The notes beneath the pieces were generated by a model. That model saw nothing but the letters and a program-made list of their open reading frames with translations. It had not been told where the DNA came from and searched no databases. A stretch of 64,000 nt of DNA. Origin: Cylindrotheca closterium. Lineage: Eukaryota > Bacillariophyta > Bacillariophyceae > Bacillariales > Bacillariaceae. Shown here piece by piece: positions 16,613-26,579 of this stretch; the first letter of the stretch is position 1; each line of letters opens with the position of its first letter. A program made the position numbers and the translations under genes. The stretch covers positions 62,001-126,000 of the forward strand of contig CAKOGP040000779.1 in NCBI GenBank assembly GCA_933822405.4, read 5' to 3'.

Positions 16613-18001
16613 ATGTTGACCATATTCCTTTGGTTGCTACTGCTGACAATTGGAGACTTCAAAGCCGCCTTATGCTTTTGCCGAAACTATGAATCCGCAA
16701 CAGCTAAAAGACACTACTTTAGCGTTGTTGAAAGTTCTCAGTATTCTTTTGATGAGACCCATAGCGGCATCAACAACGACAAGTTCCACAAACAGGATGG
16801 TAACTCAATCCTTGGAACTGTATGTGTAGATTACTCTGCGGCGAATGAATATATTCGAGCACATTATGGGGATCAGTCACCACGACTACCGTTGTATTTC
16901 GAACAAGAAGAATCAATTGAAACAGTACATGATGCACGGTGTGGTGTTCCCTGTACTACTACTGCTGCTGCTACTACTACTACGAATAAAGAAAACCCAC
17001 TGATAGGGGATGATACCACGACAAATACCGTGGCTAGTTTGAAGACTTGCGGTTTTACTTTGGTTTCACCACCAGCCATATCTCCTGAAGATGTCCAACA
17101 GAATAACTGGAATAATTTGGAATGGATACAACGCAATCGCCTACCTCAATGGCGAAAAAGCTTGAAGCAACTGTACAACCATGATGCTCCCAACCATCAG
17201 CGGACCATTCGACACATGCTCTTTTGGAATCCCATGTTGCGCGGACCACCACGAAAACCAATAACAACTACGACTCCTTACAATAATGATTATGGGGGCA
17301 ATACTGAAAGCTTTTCGTCAACTCCAAAAGCAAGTTATGCTGCGTTGCCCCACATTGATATGGATGTCAATGCCTATGATAACTTTGAAGACTTTTTGGA
17401 TTTGATGGAAAATAATGAGGTTGAGATACTCGATGCTAGTGACGGTGGCACTTTATCAGCCAATCAAGAACGAATACGACAACGACGCCAGGATATCTTG
17501 GATTCCATCCAAAATAAGCATCGTGGTTTTGCCATTGTGAATGCTTGGTGCAATGTTGGCAAGCATCCTGTTCGAAAGGACCCTTTGGGTCTCTTTTCTG
17601 TCCAATATGACGATGATAAGACGACGTCCAGCATTGCAGCCTTTCCAATGGCAGCCCCCAACATGAACAAGAGTCATTGGTACGCCTTTTCGGACATGAT
17701 CCCCAACGAGGTGCTCTACTTTTGCCAATACGACCGAGATACATCGTGGCCGTCCGACTTGTGGCATTGTAGTCTGGATGGCATTGTGACGACAAAGCAT
17801 CAGGGACAACAAACCAATTTACCACCACGGGAATCCTTTGATATTCGCTGTCTACTTGTCTTTGACGAAGAGGTACCGCTGGAGCAAGATAGGTTTCAAC
17901 GGGCAAATCGACTGAGTTCTCTTTTGTCACTGGAAGAATCTGGGTGCTTCTGCGAGGGGCAATTCGAAGAGCGACGAAGAGAAGACGGTGTTTCGGATTG
18001 A
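16613..18001 (+). CDS. CmcJ/GA4-desaturase-like 2-oxoglutarate-dependent oxygenase family protein
   Basis: 462 residues from ATG 16613, no intron needed. The N-terminus is a hydrophobic signal-like segment (MLTIFLWLLLLTIGDFKAAL). A long N-terminal region with Thr runs leads to the family block. From about residue 305 it reads GFAIVNAWCNVGKHPVRKDP, then SHWYAFSDMIPNEVLYFCQY with D-x-D, LWHCSLD and LPPRESFDIRCLLVFDEE. This pattern (N-x-W, W-Y/F-x-DM-x-P-E-x-L, H-x(n)-PPRES-x-x-R) matches the CmcJ/AsaB/GA4-desaturase family, which oxidises small molecules in fungi and bacteria. The substrate here is unknown. A secreted or ER location would be unusual for the family. The Cys-rich C-terminus is also atypical. 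Confidence 0.8.
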   Translation: MLTIFLWLLLLTIGDFKAALCFCRNYESATAKRHYFSVVESSQYSFDETHSGINNDKFHKQDGNSILGTVCVDYSAANEYIRAHYGDQSPRLPLYFEQEESIETVHDARCGVPCTTTAAATTTTNKENPLIGDDTTTNTVASLKTCGFTLVSPPAISPEDVQQNNWNNLEWIQRNRLPQWRKSLKQLYNHDAPNHQRTIRHMLFWNPMLRGPPRKPITTTTPYNNDYGGNTESFSSTPKASYAALPHIDMDVNAYDNFEDFLDLMENNEVEILDASDGGTLSANQERIRQRRQDILDSIQNKHRGFAIVNAWCNVGKHPVRKDPLGLFSVQYDDDKTTSSIAAFPMAAPNMNKSHWYAFSDMIPNEVLYFCQYDRDTSWPSDLWHCSLDGIVTTKHQGQQTNLPPRESFDIRCLLVFDEEVPLEQDRFQRANRLSSLLSLEESGCFCEGQFEERRREDGVSD

Positions 18002-18035
18002 AAACTGCTTTGGCGGCGACACTACCAGTAATATG

Positions 18036-18430
18036 CAAGAAATCTTTTCTTGACCCGTATTCTGGTTTCGGGTTCGAGCTTTCTTCGCAACCTGCTGGAT
18101 GATCCATTATCCTTACTACTACCAGACGCAGTGAGCGACTGGACAAGGCATCAAGATGCTTCTGATCCTAGACGCGCTTTCGGATTTCTGATTCGAGCAT
18201 TCATTCCAAACGCGCGTCTGTGTAGTTCCTTACTCGATGGCACCAGCTGGTTTATACATGGGCGACTGGGAAAAGAACGAATCAAGGTCCATGGAGATGC
18301 TTCTCTTCCTGGGCGTGTTTTAGAATTTCTAGTTCTTGCCAAGTACCTACTACAACTACACGTGATGAGCTGACTGGCCCTTGACAAGTACTGCGACTGT
18401 GGACGCGGAGGGCGACTGGCAAAGGCCAAC
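18036..18430. repeat. Three degenerate tandem repeats of about 120-140 bp
   Basis: Units starting near 18036, 18155 and 18296 share an AGATGCTTCT-x-TCCT-x-G-x-CG core, then a TTTC-x-GATTTCT-x-TTCGAGC-like stretch and a GCGACTGG motif. The units are diverged and do not keep a reading frame. The remainder of the 18002-18638 interval holds nothing else I can name. Confidence 0.55.
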
Positions 18431-18638
18431 GACTGAAACTTTAGATTTGTGAAAGATCCCAACACTTGTCATAAATTTGAAATGTGAGTGAAATAAACCG
18501 ATTGACGACATGCTGAGCCTGTTTCAATTTTGAATGACTCTTGCGTCGGCATAGCAGTGCCGATACCACTTCTTCTCATGTACCTTGTTTTACAAATGTT
18601 CTTTCCACAGATACTCAGCAAAAGTTACCATAGGAAAA

Positions 18639-18785
18639 ATGCCAACCGGATACTCGTTTTACGCAGAGCAGGAAGCCAAGCGGCAAGCTCAACGAGCGCA
18701 AGATAGGGCGAGAGACGAGCAGAAAGCTAGGGACAGAAAGGAGGAAGCAGATAAAAAGAGAAACGCGGCGAAGTGGAAGAAGTAA
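18639..18785 (+). CDS. Possible small, highly charged helical protein, 48 aa
   Basis: The frame from ATG 18639 encodes MPTGYSFYAEQEAKRQAQRA followed by an Arg/Lys/Glu/Asp-rich helix ending in KWKK. The composition is a single charged alpha helix, as in small ribosome- or RNA-associated proteins. I do not recognise it. The frame is also open upstream to 18585. A CCACAG just before could be a splice acceptor, so this may be the last exon of a longer gene. Confidence 0.35.
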   Translation: MPTGYSFYAEQEAKRQAQRAQDRARDEQKARDRKEEADKKRNAAKWKK

Positions 18786-19207
18786 TTACTTCTTTCACCA
18801 AGAGAACACGACGAGATGCTTTAGTTTTTTGTAATCGGTGAGGGAAGGTTTCGGATAGTCAGGCAAGCCATAAGGCAGCTCTGAGCTGACTTAGCAACAA
18901 TGCCTCCTTCTCACAATAATTTATAAAATCAAATTGACCATAGCTGTTTGTGAAGATTGTACTTTCGGAATGCTGCAGATGACAGTTGTACACACCGTCA
19001 GCGATTCATCCTTCGCCTTTTCTGCGGTATTCCATTCTAACCGGTATCCTTTGCTGGTACACTATGCCTTACCCCTTTGTTCAAATGATTGAGAAGAGTG
19101 TTTCGTAGTGCCTAAGAGCAGAATGTGACTTTCGGCTTTCCGACGAAGTGTAGTGGTTGTGTTCTGTAGGTTGTGTCGTTGACTGCTTCACCTATGATTC
19201 CTAGCTA
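18786..19207. other. Intergenic region
   Basis: Nothing recognisable on either strand. It lies between the 3' ends of two convergent genes. Confidence 0.5.
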
Positions 19208-20229
19208 TCAACCGTATGTCTGTTCTTCCTGATCTTTCTTCTCAGCATAATATTCGGCCCAATTGTGGAAATAACACAGTTTACAAGAGGTGTTCACCAA
19301 GTCAATCACCATCAATGACAACCAAGCAGCGATTACCAGGCGATGAAAGAAGTTCTGAGCTTGCTCTTGCCCAGCCACATAATGTTCCCACTTGTCGTCG
19401 ACTTGAAAGCGGAAGTCCTTAATCGTAGCATACATTGGAAGCAATAGAAGCATAACTCCAGGCAAAAAACAAATAGAGTGAAAACCAACGAGCCCAGCGG
19501 AAAACTTAGGCTACCAATCAACAATGATTGGATCGACCTTTGCCTGTCATATTTGGCTTTCTGAATCTCCACCTCCCAACTGTCGTATGTGAAGAAAGTG
19601 ACGGCGTCTTCTGATTCCGAGAAGCACAACAAATCAATCGTTTCCCCAGGCTGGACCGGGGATTCCCTCTTATACAGTGAAGGAACATTGCCTACTGCAA
19701 AAGCATAATCGACTGACATCCACTGCCGATGTTTCTGTTCCTCGAGATCCTTTCCGTCCTTCCTTTTGGCCGGGAGAGTAAACTTAACGAGTCTGTAAAT
19801 GCGTTTGCTGCGTCTTTTCGACAAGTAATTGTATACCAATCCTTCCACTATTGTTCCCTTCTTGAAATATCGTTGTAGCAATCGACGACGACTTGGTAGT
19901 CCAAACAGCTCGCGAACTAGGAAGAATGCTCCAGGAAACACCACTGTGTGGTATATCGGAGCAACCACGTCATCCAAAATTATGCGAAGCACGTAGAATG
20001 GATAGACCAACAGATGAAATAGATTCACCAGAACTCGGAACCGCCTCGTTACTAGACCCGGTGTAAGTCCAAATAGCGGGGAATGAATGCTCCAACCGAC
20101 CAAAGAACGTTCTGAGTGTCGAAAGTAACTGATATGTCGTTCGGAGACGTACCTTAATTTTTTGCGATACAAACGGTCGAGATCCCAATCATCCAATGAT
20201 GGCCAACTAAGCTCCGTTGTGAAGACCAT
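19208..20229 (-). pseudogene. Unknown multi-span membrane protein with a one-base frameshift
   Basis: Start ATG at 20229. The first frame encodes about 250 residues with two hydrophobic segments near residues 75-120, then a third at SLLIGSLSFPLGSLVFTLFVF. At that helix the frame meets a run of six A (T on the coding strand, 19464-19469). One extra T would carry the helix on as LPGVMLLLLPMYATIK into the next frame, which stays open to the stop at 19208. That frame adds a further hydrophobic span and an acidic tail (AEKKDQEEQTYG). So the gene was or is one protein of about 340 residues. The break could be a homopolymer sequencing error or a real mutation. The family is not recognised. Confidence 0.6.
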
Positions 20230-20552
20230 CGATCTAGAACAGAGCAAGCAGAAATGAGGATGCCTTAGTTTGGCACTGGGTGATAGATGATCTTTGATGT
20301 ACGTCCCGTATTATTGGTAAAATACTTCATGATTATTCTTCATGACCCAAATCCATCACCTTTTCATTTGGTCCGTCCACCACCATGGTCGAAGGAGTCA
20401 AAGTTTATTCTCCCTCAAAAATTTGTGACCGACTACGACCAACGGAAACCTCTTCCAACCCAACTGAAACAACAAACATTTATATGCGGGCAAGACTGAA
20501 GTAAAAGGCCCAATCCCAAGACATCGGCCCGCCGGAACGTGAGACTGGGGTA
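20230..20552. other. Intergenic region
   Basis: No gene supported. It is the shared upstream region of two divergently oriented genes. Confidence 0.4.
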
Positions 20553-21198
20553 ATGATTGTATGGACCAACCATGGTTTGTCAGCTACTACTACCGGTACG
20601 ATGCGACGCTTGTGGTGTGTGCCTTCTCCTTATTCTGTGAAAGCGACAAGATGGTGGACGGCAAAGATGACAAATGAAGCTACTGATGGGGCCTCTTCTG
20701 TTGTCACTTGGCGGTGCTGCTGTTGGTTGGAGAATAGTAATAGGTCAATGCCCACATGGCAGTCTGTATCTTTGTTGATGAGGAGCACCAGCCAAAAACC
20801 TTGGAGACGACGGATGAGTGGCACTACTGAAAATCTTGGCAAGACAAGCAATACCCTCTATCTTCATGTGGGACCAAGCGGGGACTGCTGGACAGGAGAT
20901 TCTATTTTTGCGGCCAAGCACCTGCAGCCAGATTATGTCAAATCCATTCCTCTTCCTGTGAATAATAACGTGACGGATGAGGATGGTTTGCAGCAGCAAA
21001 AAATTGACTGTCTGCTAGAAGTTTTGGAAGATGATCAGGACTTGACAGCGAGTATCTATGATACGGAGAGCATTCCATCAGAACTGTTGGAGCGCATTTT
21101 TTGAAGAGCAGAGAACAATACCGACTTCATTCGATCGCCATGATGTGCTCATCAGCAAGGACTCGAAGCTCATTCTGAAGATGAGGAAGCTTCATTAG
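20553..21198 (+). pseudogene. Decayed or frameshifted unknown gene
   Basis: Protein-like stretches appear in successive frames: a Gly/Ala segment (LLSLGGAAVGWRIVIGQCPH) near 20700, then CIFVDEEHQPKTLE near 20765. The longest piece runs from TLYLHVGPSGDCWTGDSIFA (about 20850) to SELLERIF at 21104. At 21097-21102 a run of six T precedes the stop. With five T the frame would run on for about 30 residues to a TAG at 21196. Such fragments without a continuous frame suggest a pseudogene, or a real gene with several indel errors. The family is not recognised. Confidence 0.45.
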
Positions 21199-21856
21199 AC
21201 ACTAAAACTTTGCTCACAAAATGTGAAGGCACTGAATGACTCTTGTTGCCGTTCACAGCTCGTAGCCGGTTGTATTTGACAAATCTCAGATGCAGTCAGA
21301 TCCATCAACCAACCTCCAAAGTTAAATCATACACTGCTCTATGCAAGGCTCTAAGCCAGACAGTCTAAGATAGAGAGTTGTTTGAATAATCTTACTATAA
21401 TCAAGTACCGGGGTCAAGGGGATATATACTAGCCAGTTTTAGTAAATTTAATCGTGGTCATTCTTGGAGAATCAATTACCTTCTTTAATTATTAGGCCCA
21501 ACCTGACGCAATACAGTACTACCGGTATGCAGTAGCGTCTGAAAATACGTTGCTGGCCGAAATTGTCTTTTAGAACATCGACGAATTTTTGGTGAATTCA
21601 GCGAGCTCGTATACCAAGTTGCGTAGCTGTAGTACGAAGAGGTACGTCACTTCCCTACCATGACAGACATCAGAACTCTGGGATGTGATATTTTCAAACA
21701 AGCAGGTTTCGCTACACTTGTTTGCTTACTCACCTGCTCGAGCAGTCCACACACATTCCAACAGAAACACACACTCCTATAAACCAAACGCAAACGCAAC
21801 CACAACCACAAATACTCATACTCATACACCAACCAAACCACCAACATCATCTATCT
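21199..21856. other. Intergenic region and probable 5' UTR
   Basis: No gene in 21199-21650. From about 21740 the sequence is rich in CACA/CAAC repeats without G, typical of a leader before the ATG at 21857. Confidence 0.5.
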
Positions 21857-22723
21857 ATGAGTACTGGATCACCCAAACGAGGATGGAGTCCCCACTCCGC
21901 TGCCCTGAAACGACGACAACGCAAGTCTTCTGCGGACGCTAGCAAAATTCTTGGCGCTCTTGGCAATCTCGACATTGCATCTGATGATGAGGATATTGAC
22001 CTTTTCAAGATGGCTATGGAAAAGGATAAAGATAAGCCTCTTCGAAAGGGCAGAAGGAAGGGCAGTTCCCCTGCTAAGAAACGTTCCATGTCCCCCAGGA
22101 ACAAACTGCTGGAAAACAAGAAACTAGCCGAAAAGAATGGAGGTCAGGTTCCCTTGCAAGAGGACATTCCTCCCGCGATTGCTGAGAAACTGGCCATCAT
22201 TTCTGATCCTGAGACGGATATTAAGGAACGTATTAAACTAGAAGTGGAAATGCGAAAGAATCCTGAAGAAGAAGAATACCTTGCAATTTTCCGAACCAAG
22301 TTTGACCGCAAGAAGTTCCTGAGTGTCAAGGAACAAAAGGATAAGGAAGAACAAGAACAATTGCAAAAGAACCTGAAGGAAGAAGAACTGCGAAAGAAAC
22401 AAGAAGAGGAGGAATTTGCCAGAGCAAGACAGGCTGAACTCGATGCACAGCGTGAAAAGGAAGAGAGAGAAGAGAGAATGAAGGAAGAAGTGCGACTGCA
22501 CCGTGCCAAAGTTTTGGTCCAGGATTCTGAAGAAGTCCGGAAGAATGCCGAAAAGATGTTGGTCGGAGTTATCGAGAAGATGGCTTTGAATGAAATGGAA
22601 GAGAAGGAACGACAAGCACGAATTGAAGAATTCTTGCAAAAAGAGGGCGCTGATTTGACCCATGTCGAAAAAGAACTGGCCAAAGCCCTTATGGAACAGA
22701 AAAGCACCAGGACCGACCTCTAA
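21857..22723 (+). CDS. Unknown charged coiled-coil protein, 288 aa
   Basis: The frame is open further upstream, but the ATG at 21857 is chosen because the preceding codons translate a low-complexity CA-rich leader. The N-terminal 85 residues are Ser/Lys/Arg-rich with SP motifs (SPKRGWSP, SPAKKRSMSP), possible proline-directed phosphorylation sites, and an acidic DDEDIDLF patch. From about residue 105 to the end the protein is a long Glu/Lys/Arg helix, almost certainly a coiled coil or single alpha helix. There is no membrane span or signal peptide. The family is not recognised. Intronless, with codon use like its neighbours. Confidence 0.8.
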   Translation: MSTGSPKRGWSPHSAALKRRQRKSSADASKILGALGNLDIASDDEDIDLFKMAMEKDKDKPLRKGRRKGSSPAKKRSMSPRNKLLENKKLAEKNGGQVPLQEDIPPAIAEKLAIISDPETDIKERIKLEVEMRKNPEEEEYLAIFRTKFDRKKFLSVKEQKDKEEQEQLQKNLKEEELRKKQEEEEFARARQAELDAQREKEEREERMKEEVRLHRAKVLVQDSEEVRKNAEKMLVGVIEKMALNEMEEKERQARIEEFLQKEGADLTHVEKELAKALMEQKSTRTDL

Positions 22724-23159
22724 CATATGATTATGAAGGTATATCTACGGATACAAAAGGAGTTGTGAAAGAGAGGAGCCGATTAAGAATTCAAATCAAA
22801 TCAAATTGATTGAAGCATAATAATTGCAATATATGTGTAGTAGCATACGTTTCGTGGTTAACTTGTATGTCTCTATTATTGCTTCTGTACCGGTACTAGT
22901 GCTATTAGGGTATTTTCCTGTGTTCACGAAATCCAAGCCGATTGCCATTCCAGCACTGGAAGGATGCTGATCTGAGTTTTGAAACGTGCACGTTCGGTTT
23001 CCGTTTTCAGGACGGGACTCTTCAGCATATTGTCCCATCTTCTGTAATACCAGGTTTTTGAATTTACTTATAGTGGTGAACAAATGCTGTAGTGGATCAA
23101 TGTTGTAAATCCATTGCTTTATTCTATGTTTCAGCCATCTGAGCATTTTAAAATCTATC
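22724..23159. other. Intergenic region between convergent genes
   Basis: No gene supported. Contains AT-rich 3' flank sequence. Confidence 0.5.
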
Positions 23160-24548
23160 TTATGCTTTAGCAGGCACCAAGTCGCCTTCGGGTGTTAACA
23201 AACACTTGATCGGAATTGCATTTTCGGGTGTAACGTTGCACTGATAGTGATGCGTCAACATGGATCTAATCACATTGTAGTGGCAAACCACGGCAATGCA
23301 CTTTTCGGATCGCTCTTGATACAGCCAACGAAATGCGTTCTCGATCCTTTCCTTCTTGGAAATGTTCGGAGAACGTGCAGTTTTTGGCCAGCCTTTGGGT
23401 TGGAGGCTTTCCGTATCAATAGCACCTGAACGATTGCGAAGATCTTTCTTCAGTGACTTGAGCACCTGATCCATAGGAAGTGCGGTATTCTCTGGAATAC
23501 GACTTCCAATCTCACACAGATCGTAGTGCACCAGAATGTCTTGTTGGTCGTCAAAGCCCAGAACAGCAGTATGCAAAGCTCGTCTCAGCGGTGAGGAGAT
23601 TACCAAGTCGATATTGGCAGCATCGGGATCTTGTCCCAAGAGATCTGAAATCTCTTCAGCTTGCTTATATCCTTTGGCCGTCAATCCACAATCCGTAAAC
23701 TCTTCGCCAGAGTAACTCCTCTTTTGTTTGCGTGCAGCCTGACCTTCCGATTGACCATGGCGAATCAAATAGACTGTCTTACATTGTGATCTATCCTTGA
23801 TGACAGTGGGTTCCTTCTTCTTTTTCTGGGCATTCTTCTTCTGTTGCTTTTGCTTTTGCATCGGAATGGTGGTCGCTGACGGTTCCCATCCGTCCTTGAG
23901 CATCCGAGTGCAAATGCGAGCAATGTTTCTGGAATCGTCAATTCCCGAGTGATGCCGACCTTCCAGTTTGAGATCCAAGTCTTCGAGCATCGTGATCATC
24001 CCTAATGCCTTGCGTTTGTAAAACTTTCCGTATGCCTTCTTGATGTTCACCCAGTTCGAAAACATTTGAGGGACAGTTTGGTTGTGGTGGGCCAACTGAT
24101 TTGGCAAACAAGTCTTGAGGTCCCAGTCACCACATGTTACATAGAGGAACTGAAACTTTTCTCCTTCGTCTTGATTATAATTGACCTTATGATCATTGGT
24201 AAGATTATGCTTGTTAATCCACTCAGAGTGTAAATAAAGAGCATTCTTCAGACTGATGCCTTCGTCGACTGCCTCTTGTGAAATTCCAGTCAATTCAGTG
24301 CAAAAAGAGGACAATTTTGGGTGAACATCTGGTAGGAGATAGTGATGAAATTCACCTTCTATTGCTCCCGTTTTCACATTGAGAAGAACCGCTGGAAATT
24401 CAATGATTTCTTGCGGTTTGATTGGTGGATTCTTGCCGCCATTGCTATCATTGCATGTGGCTTCAAAATCCACAATAACTAAAAAGTCTGGGAACGTGCT
24501 TCCGGTACCAGTACTTGGTGGTGTTACGGTTTGTGCTTTTGTTGACAT
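23160..24548 (-). CDS. Fusion of ERI1-type 3'-5' exonuclease and histidine phosphatase
   Basis: 462 residues, single open frame. Residues about 22-220 form a DEDDh exonuclease of the ERI1/3'hExo type: IVDFEATC (D27, E29), CGDWDLKTCLPNQL (D141), HHSGIDDSRNIARI (H200, D205). In other eukaryotes these enzymes trim histone mRNA, 5.8S rRNA or small RNAs. A Lys/Gln-rich linker (about 229-247) follows. Residues about 257-460 are a histidine phosphatase (phosphoglycerate-mutase fold): YLIRHGQSEG (R263, H264), ISSPLRRALHTA, the acidic LCEIGSR, and a second histidine in VVCHYNVIRSML. Both catalytic sets look complete, so both halves should be active. There is no targeting signal. The pairing suggests a phosphatase acting on RNA ends or nucleotides released by the nuclease, but the substrate is inference. 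No intron or stop lies between the domains. Confidence 0.9.
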   Translation of the reverse strand: MSTKAQTVTPPSTGTGSTFPDFLVIVDFEATCNDSNGGKNPPIKPQEIIEFPAVLLNVKTGAIEGEFHHYLLPDVHPKLSSFCTELTGISQEAVDEGISLKNALYLHSEWINKHNLTNDHKVNYNQDEGEKFQFLYVTCGDWDLKTCLPNQLAHHNQTVPQMFSNWVNIKKAYGKFYKRKALGMITMLEDLDLKLEGRHHSGIDDSRNIARICTRMLKDGWEPSATTIPMQKQKQQKKNAQKKKKEPTVIKDRSQCKTVYLIRHGQSEGQAARKQKRSYSGEEFTDCGLTAKGYKQAEEISDLLGQDPDAANIDLVISSPLRRALHTAVLGFDDQQDILVHYDLCEIGSRIPENTALPMDQVLKSLKKDLRNRSGAIDTESLQPKGWPKTARSPNISKKERIENAFRWLYQERSEKCIAVVCHYNVIRSMLTHHYQCNVTPENAIPIKCLLTPEGDLVPAKA

Positions 24549-25136
24549 GATGTTATCGATCTGAAAAGCCGGTGACTCCTGTCAGCTGCTTACGCTATTT
24601 TGACTTCAGTGCGAATTTAGGCAAAAGTAATAACTTCAACTCGAAATATGCGACTTTTGATCAAACATTATTGAAACGTGAGCTGAAACTTGCTTTGAAT
24701 TAAAATCGTGAACTACCGGTGAAACTTGCATCAGACGTGCACGTATGCACACAATATTAAAAAATAAAGCGTTCGCGAGCCTCAATCGATCTTCAACCCA
24801 AGAAAAAAAATCGTAAAATCGCCACGTATGCTTTTTTAACAATTATTCAATAGTGAGTGAACACGTCATGCGTTGAGAAAGAGCCGTGTCATTCATAAAG
24901 AACGATCGACGGAGGTTCACCTATATATGAAGTGCCGGAATATTCATCGAACGAATGTTGGTTGTCACTTCCATGTGAAGAAAAGGGCTTATATAAAATG
25001 GTTGTATGAACGAATGAAGGAGGCGTTTTGGTTTTATTCTCCCAAGACTGAGCCAAACTCCGAGCCAAATGCAGCCAACTGCATGCGGCTTTTTTCGCAG
25101 TTGTGAAACTGCGAAAACACAAACCTGCCATAAAAC
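24549..25136. other. Intergenic region between divergent genes
   Basis: No gene supported. It is the shared upstream region of the exonuclease-phosphatase and kinase genes. A short inverted repeat (CGCAGTTGTGAAACTGCG) is at 25095-25112, close to the kinase start. Confidence 0.5.
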
Positions 25137-26370
25137 ATGAGTGCTGACTCAATGATCATGGCCCCGTCATTACAACTCCACAGCCCTATGGAGTTTCAAA
25201 TATACAGGCAATTAGAGCCTGACACCAAGATCAACGATCTGCCAGTATTTGAAGAGTCTAGTATTCGCAAGATTTGCAAGCTCGGGAGCGGATGTCACCA
25301 TGACGTCTACCTTGTTTCAACGCAATCTAGGCAACAGCTAGCGCTAAAGTGTCTAAGTCAAAGCACAGTTCCGAATCAAGAGCTATCTGCTGATCTCACA
25401 AGTGATTTGATGATGGAAGCACAAATTCTTGCTGGTCTCGACCACGAGAACATTATCAAAGTTCGTGGGGTCTCTTGTGATCCAGTGGAAAGCGGTATGA
25501 CTGGTTCCGGGTACTTCTTCCTCATGGATGTGCTGTCTGAATCTCTATTTGACAGAGTCCAACGATGGTCTAAAGACGAGAGTTGTTTCAACGGAATCAA
25601 ATCGTCCATCTTGGGAAAGCGGATGAGGAAGCTTGACCCCAAAAAGATGATGAGTCGCATGGAAACTGTAGCCATTGGAGTGGCACAGGGAATGGCATAT
25701 TTGCACAACAAAGGAGTTGTTTTGCAAGATCTCAAGCCGGTAAGTCAACATGCACACACATTTTTCTTGGACATGTTTACTACTTTGAACTATCTCTCAC
25801 AATCCGGCCTTCGTCTTCTACTTTCAGGCAAATATTGGGTTTGATATTGAAACAGGACAAGCTCGTATCTTCGATTTTGGAATGGCTAGACATGCTCTAG
25901 ACCTATCGATGAACAAGACCGCAGAGATCTGTGGGACACCCCGTTACATGGCCCCTGAAATCATGAAGGGCGAGACACCGACAAAAGCATCCGATGTTTA
26001 CTCCTTTGGGTGTGTCTTGTACACCCTTTGTAGTCTCAAGGTGCCCTTCCGCAGTTTTGCAGCAAAAGAGAACGAGCTCGAAGAATTCAAGGCTATGGTG
26101 ATTGCTGGTGAAAGACCATCCTTAAAATGCATTCCCTGCCCTCTGGTTCGCAGCTTGATTCGAGATTGCTGGGCTCAAGATTCACTTGATCGGCCAACCT
26201 TTAACGAGATTGTTGAAGAAAGACTACCTGACATTCGCACTGAATGGCGCAACAACAGACACAAGAAGAAGTCAATTAAGAGAACCAACTCTGGTTCCTT
26301 GAACGATTCCCTTCATAGCTTGTTCCGAAGCGATTCTGGAATCACCATCTCTGTCAAGAGCTCGTTGTAA
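25137..26370 (+). CDS. Protein kinase, TKL-like, with atypical LQD catalytic loop
   Basis: Exons 25137-25739 and 25828-26370 (88-bp intron GTAAGT...TTTCAG, phase 0) encode 381 residues. Visible motifs: glycine loop KLGSGCHHDVYLV (about 50-58), catalytic lysine in ALKCL (K71), helix-C glutamate in MEAQIL, catalytic loop LQDLKP|ANIGF (196-206, split exactly by the intron), DFG at 217-219 and MAPEI. The C-lobe WAQDSLDRPTF block is typical of TKL and receptor-like kinases. The HRD triad reads LQD, so the arginine that contacts an activation-loop phosphate is missing while the catalytic Asp and Lys are present. It is likely active but not regulated by RD-type phosphorylation. The C-terminus is basic and Ser-rich. 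Cytosolic. Confidence 0.9.
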
Positions 26371-26472
26371 CTAGATGCACGGTGACTGCTATTGAGCATT
26401 GATTGGACCCGCTTCATTTTTCATAGGGGTGCATGAAACATTTTGAATCTCAATTTTCCTTGCTGAGAGAGA

Positions 26473-26480
26473 TATAAATA
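26473..26480 (+). promoter_or_regulatory. Candidate TATA box
   Basis: TATAAATA about 100 bp upstream of the ATG at 26580, with no ATG between that opens a long frame. The position is plausible for a core promoter. Confidence 0.35.
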
Positions 26481-26579
26481 CCATCTCCTCATTCGCGGGA
26501 TTCATTAACTCGTGATCAACAGTACCAATCTTTCCTACTACCGTACATAATCGTCATCATCGGCGCAAAAAGATCAGCC

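Noticed and set aside
22144..22726. Two Ser/Phe/Leu-rich minus-strand ORFs
   Set aside because: Antisense of a Glu/Lys coiled-coil gene, which produces long Ser/Phe/Leu-rich shadows.
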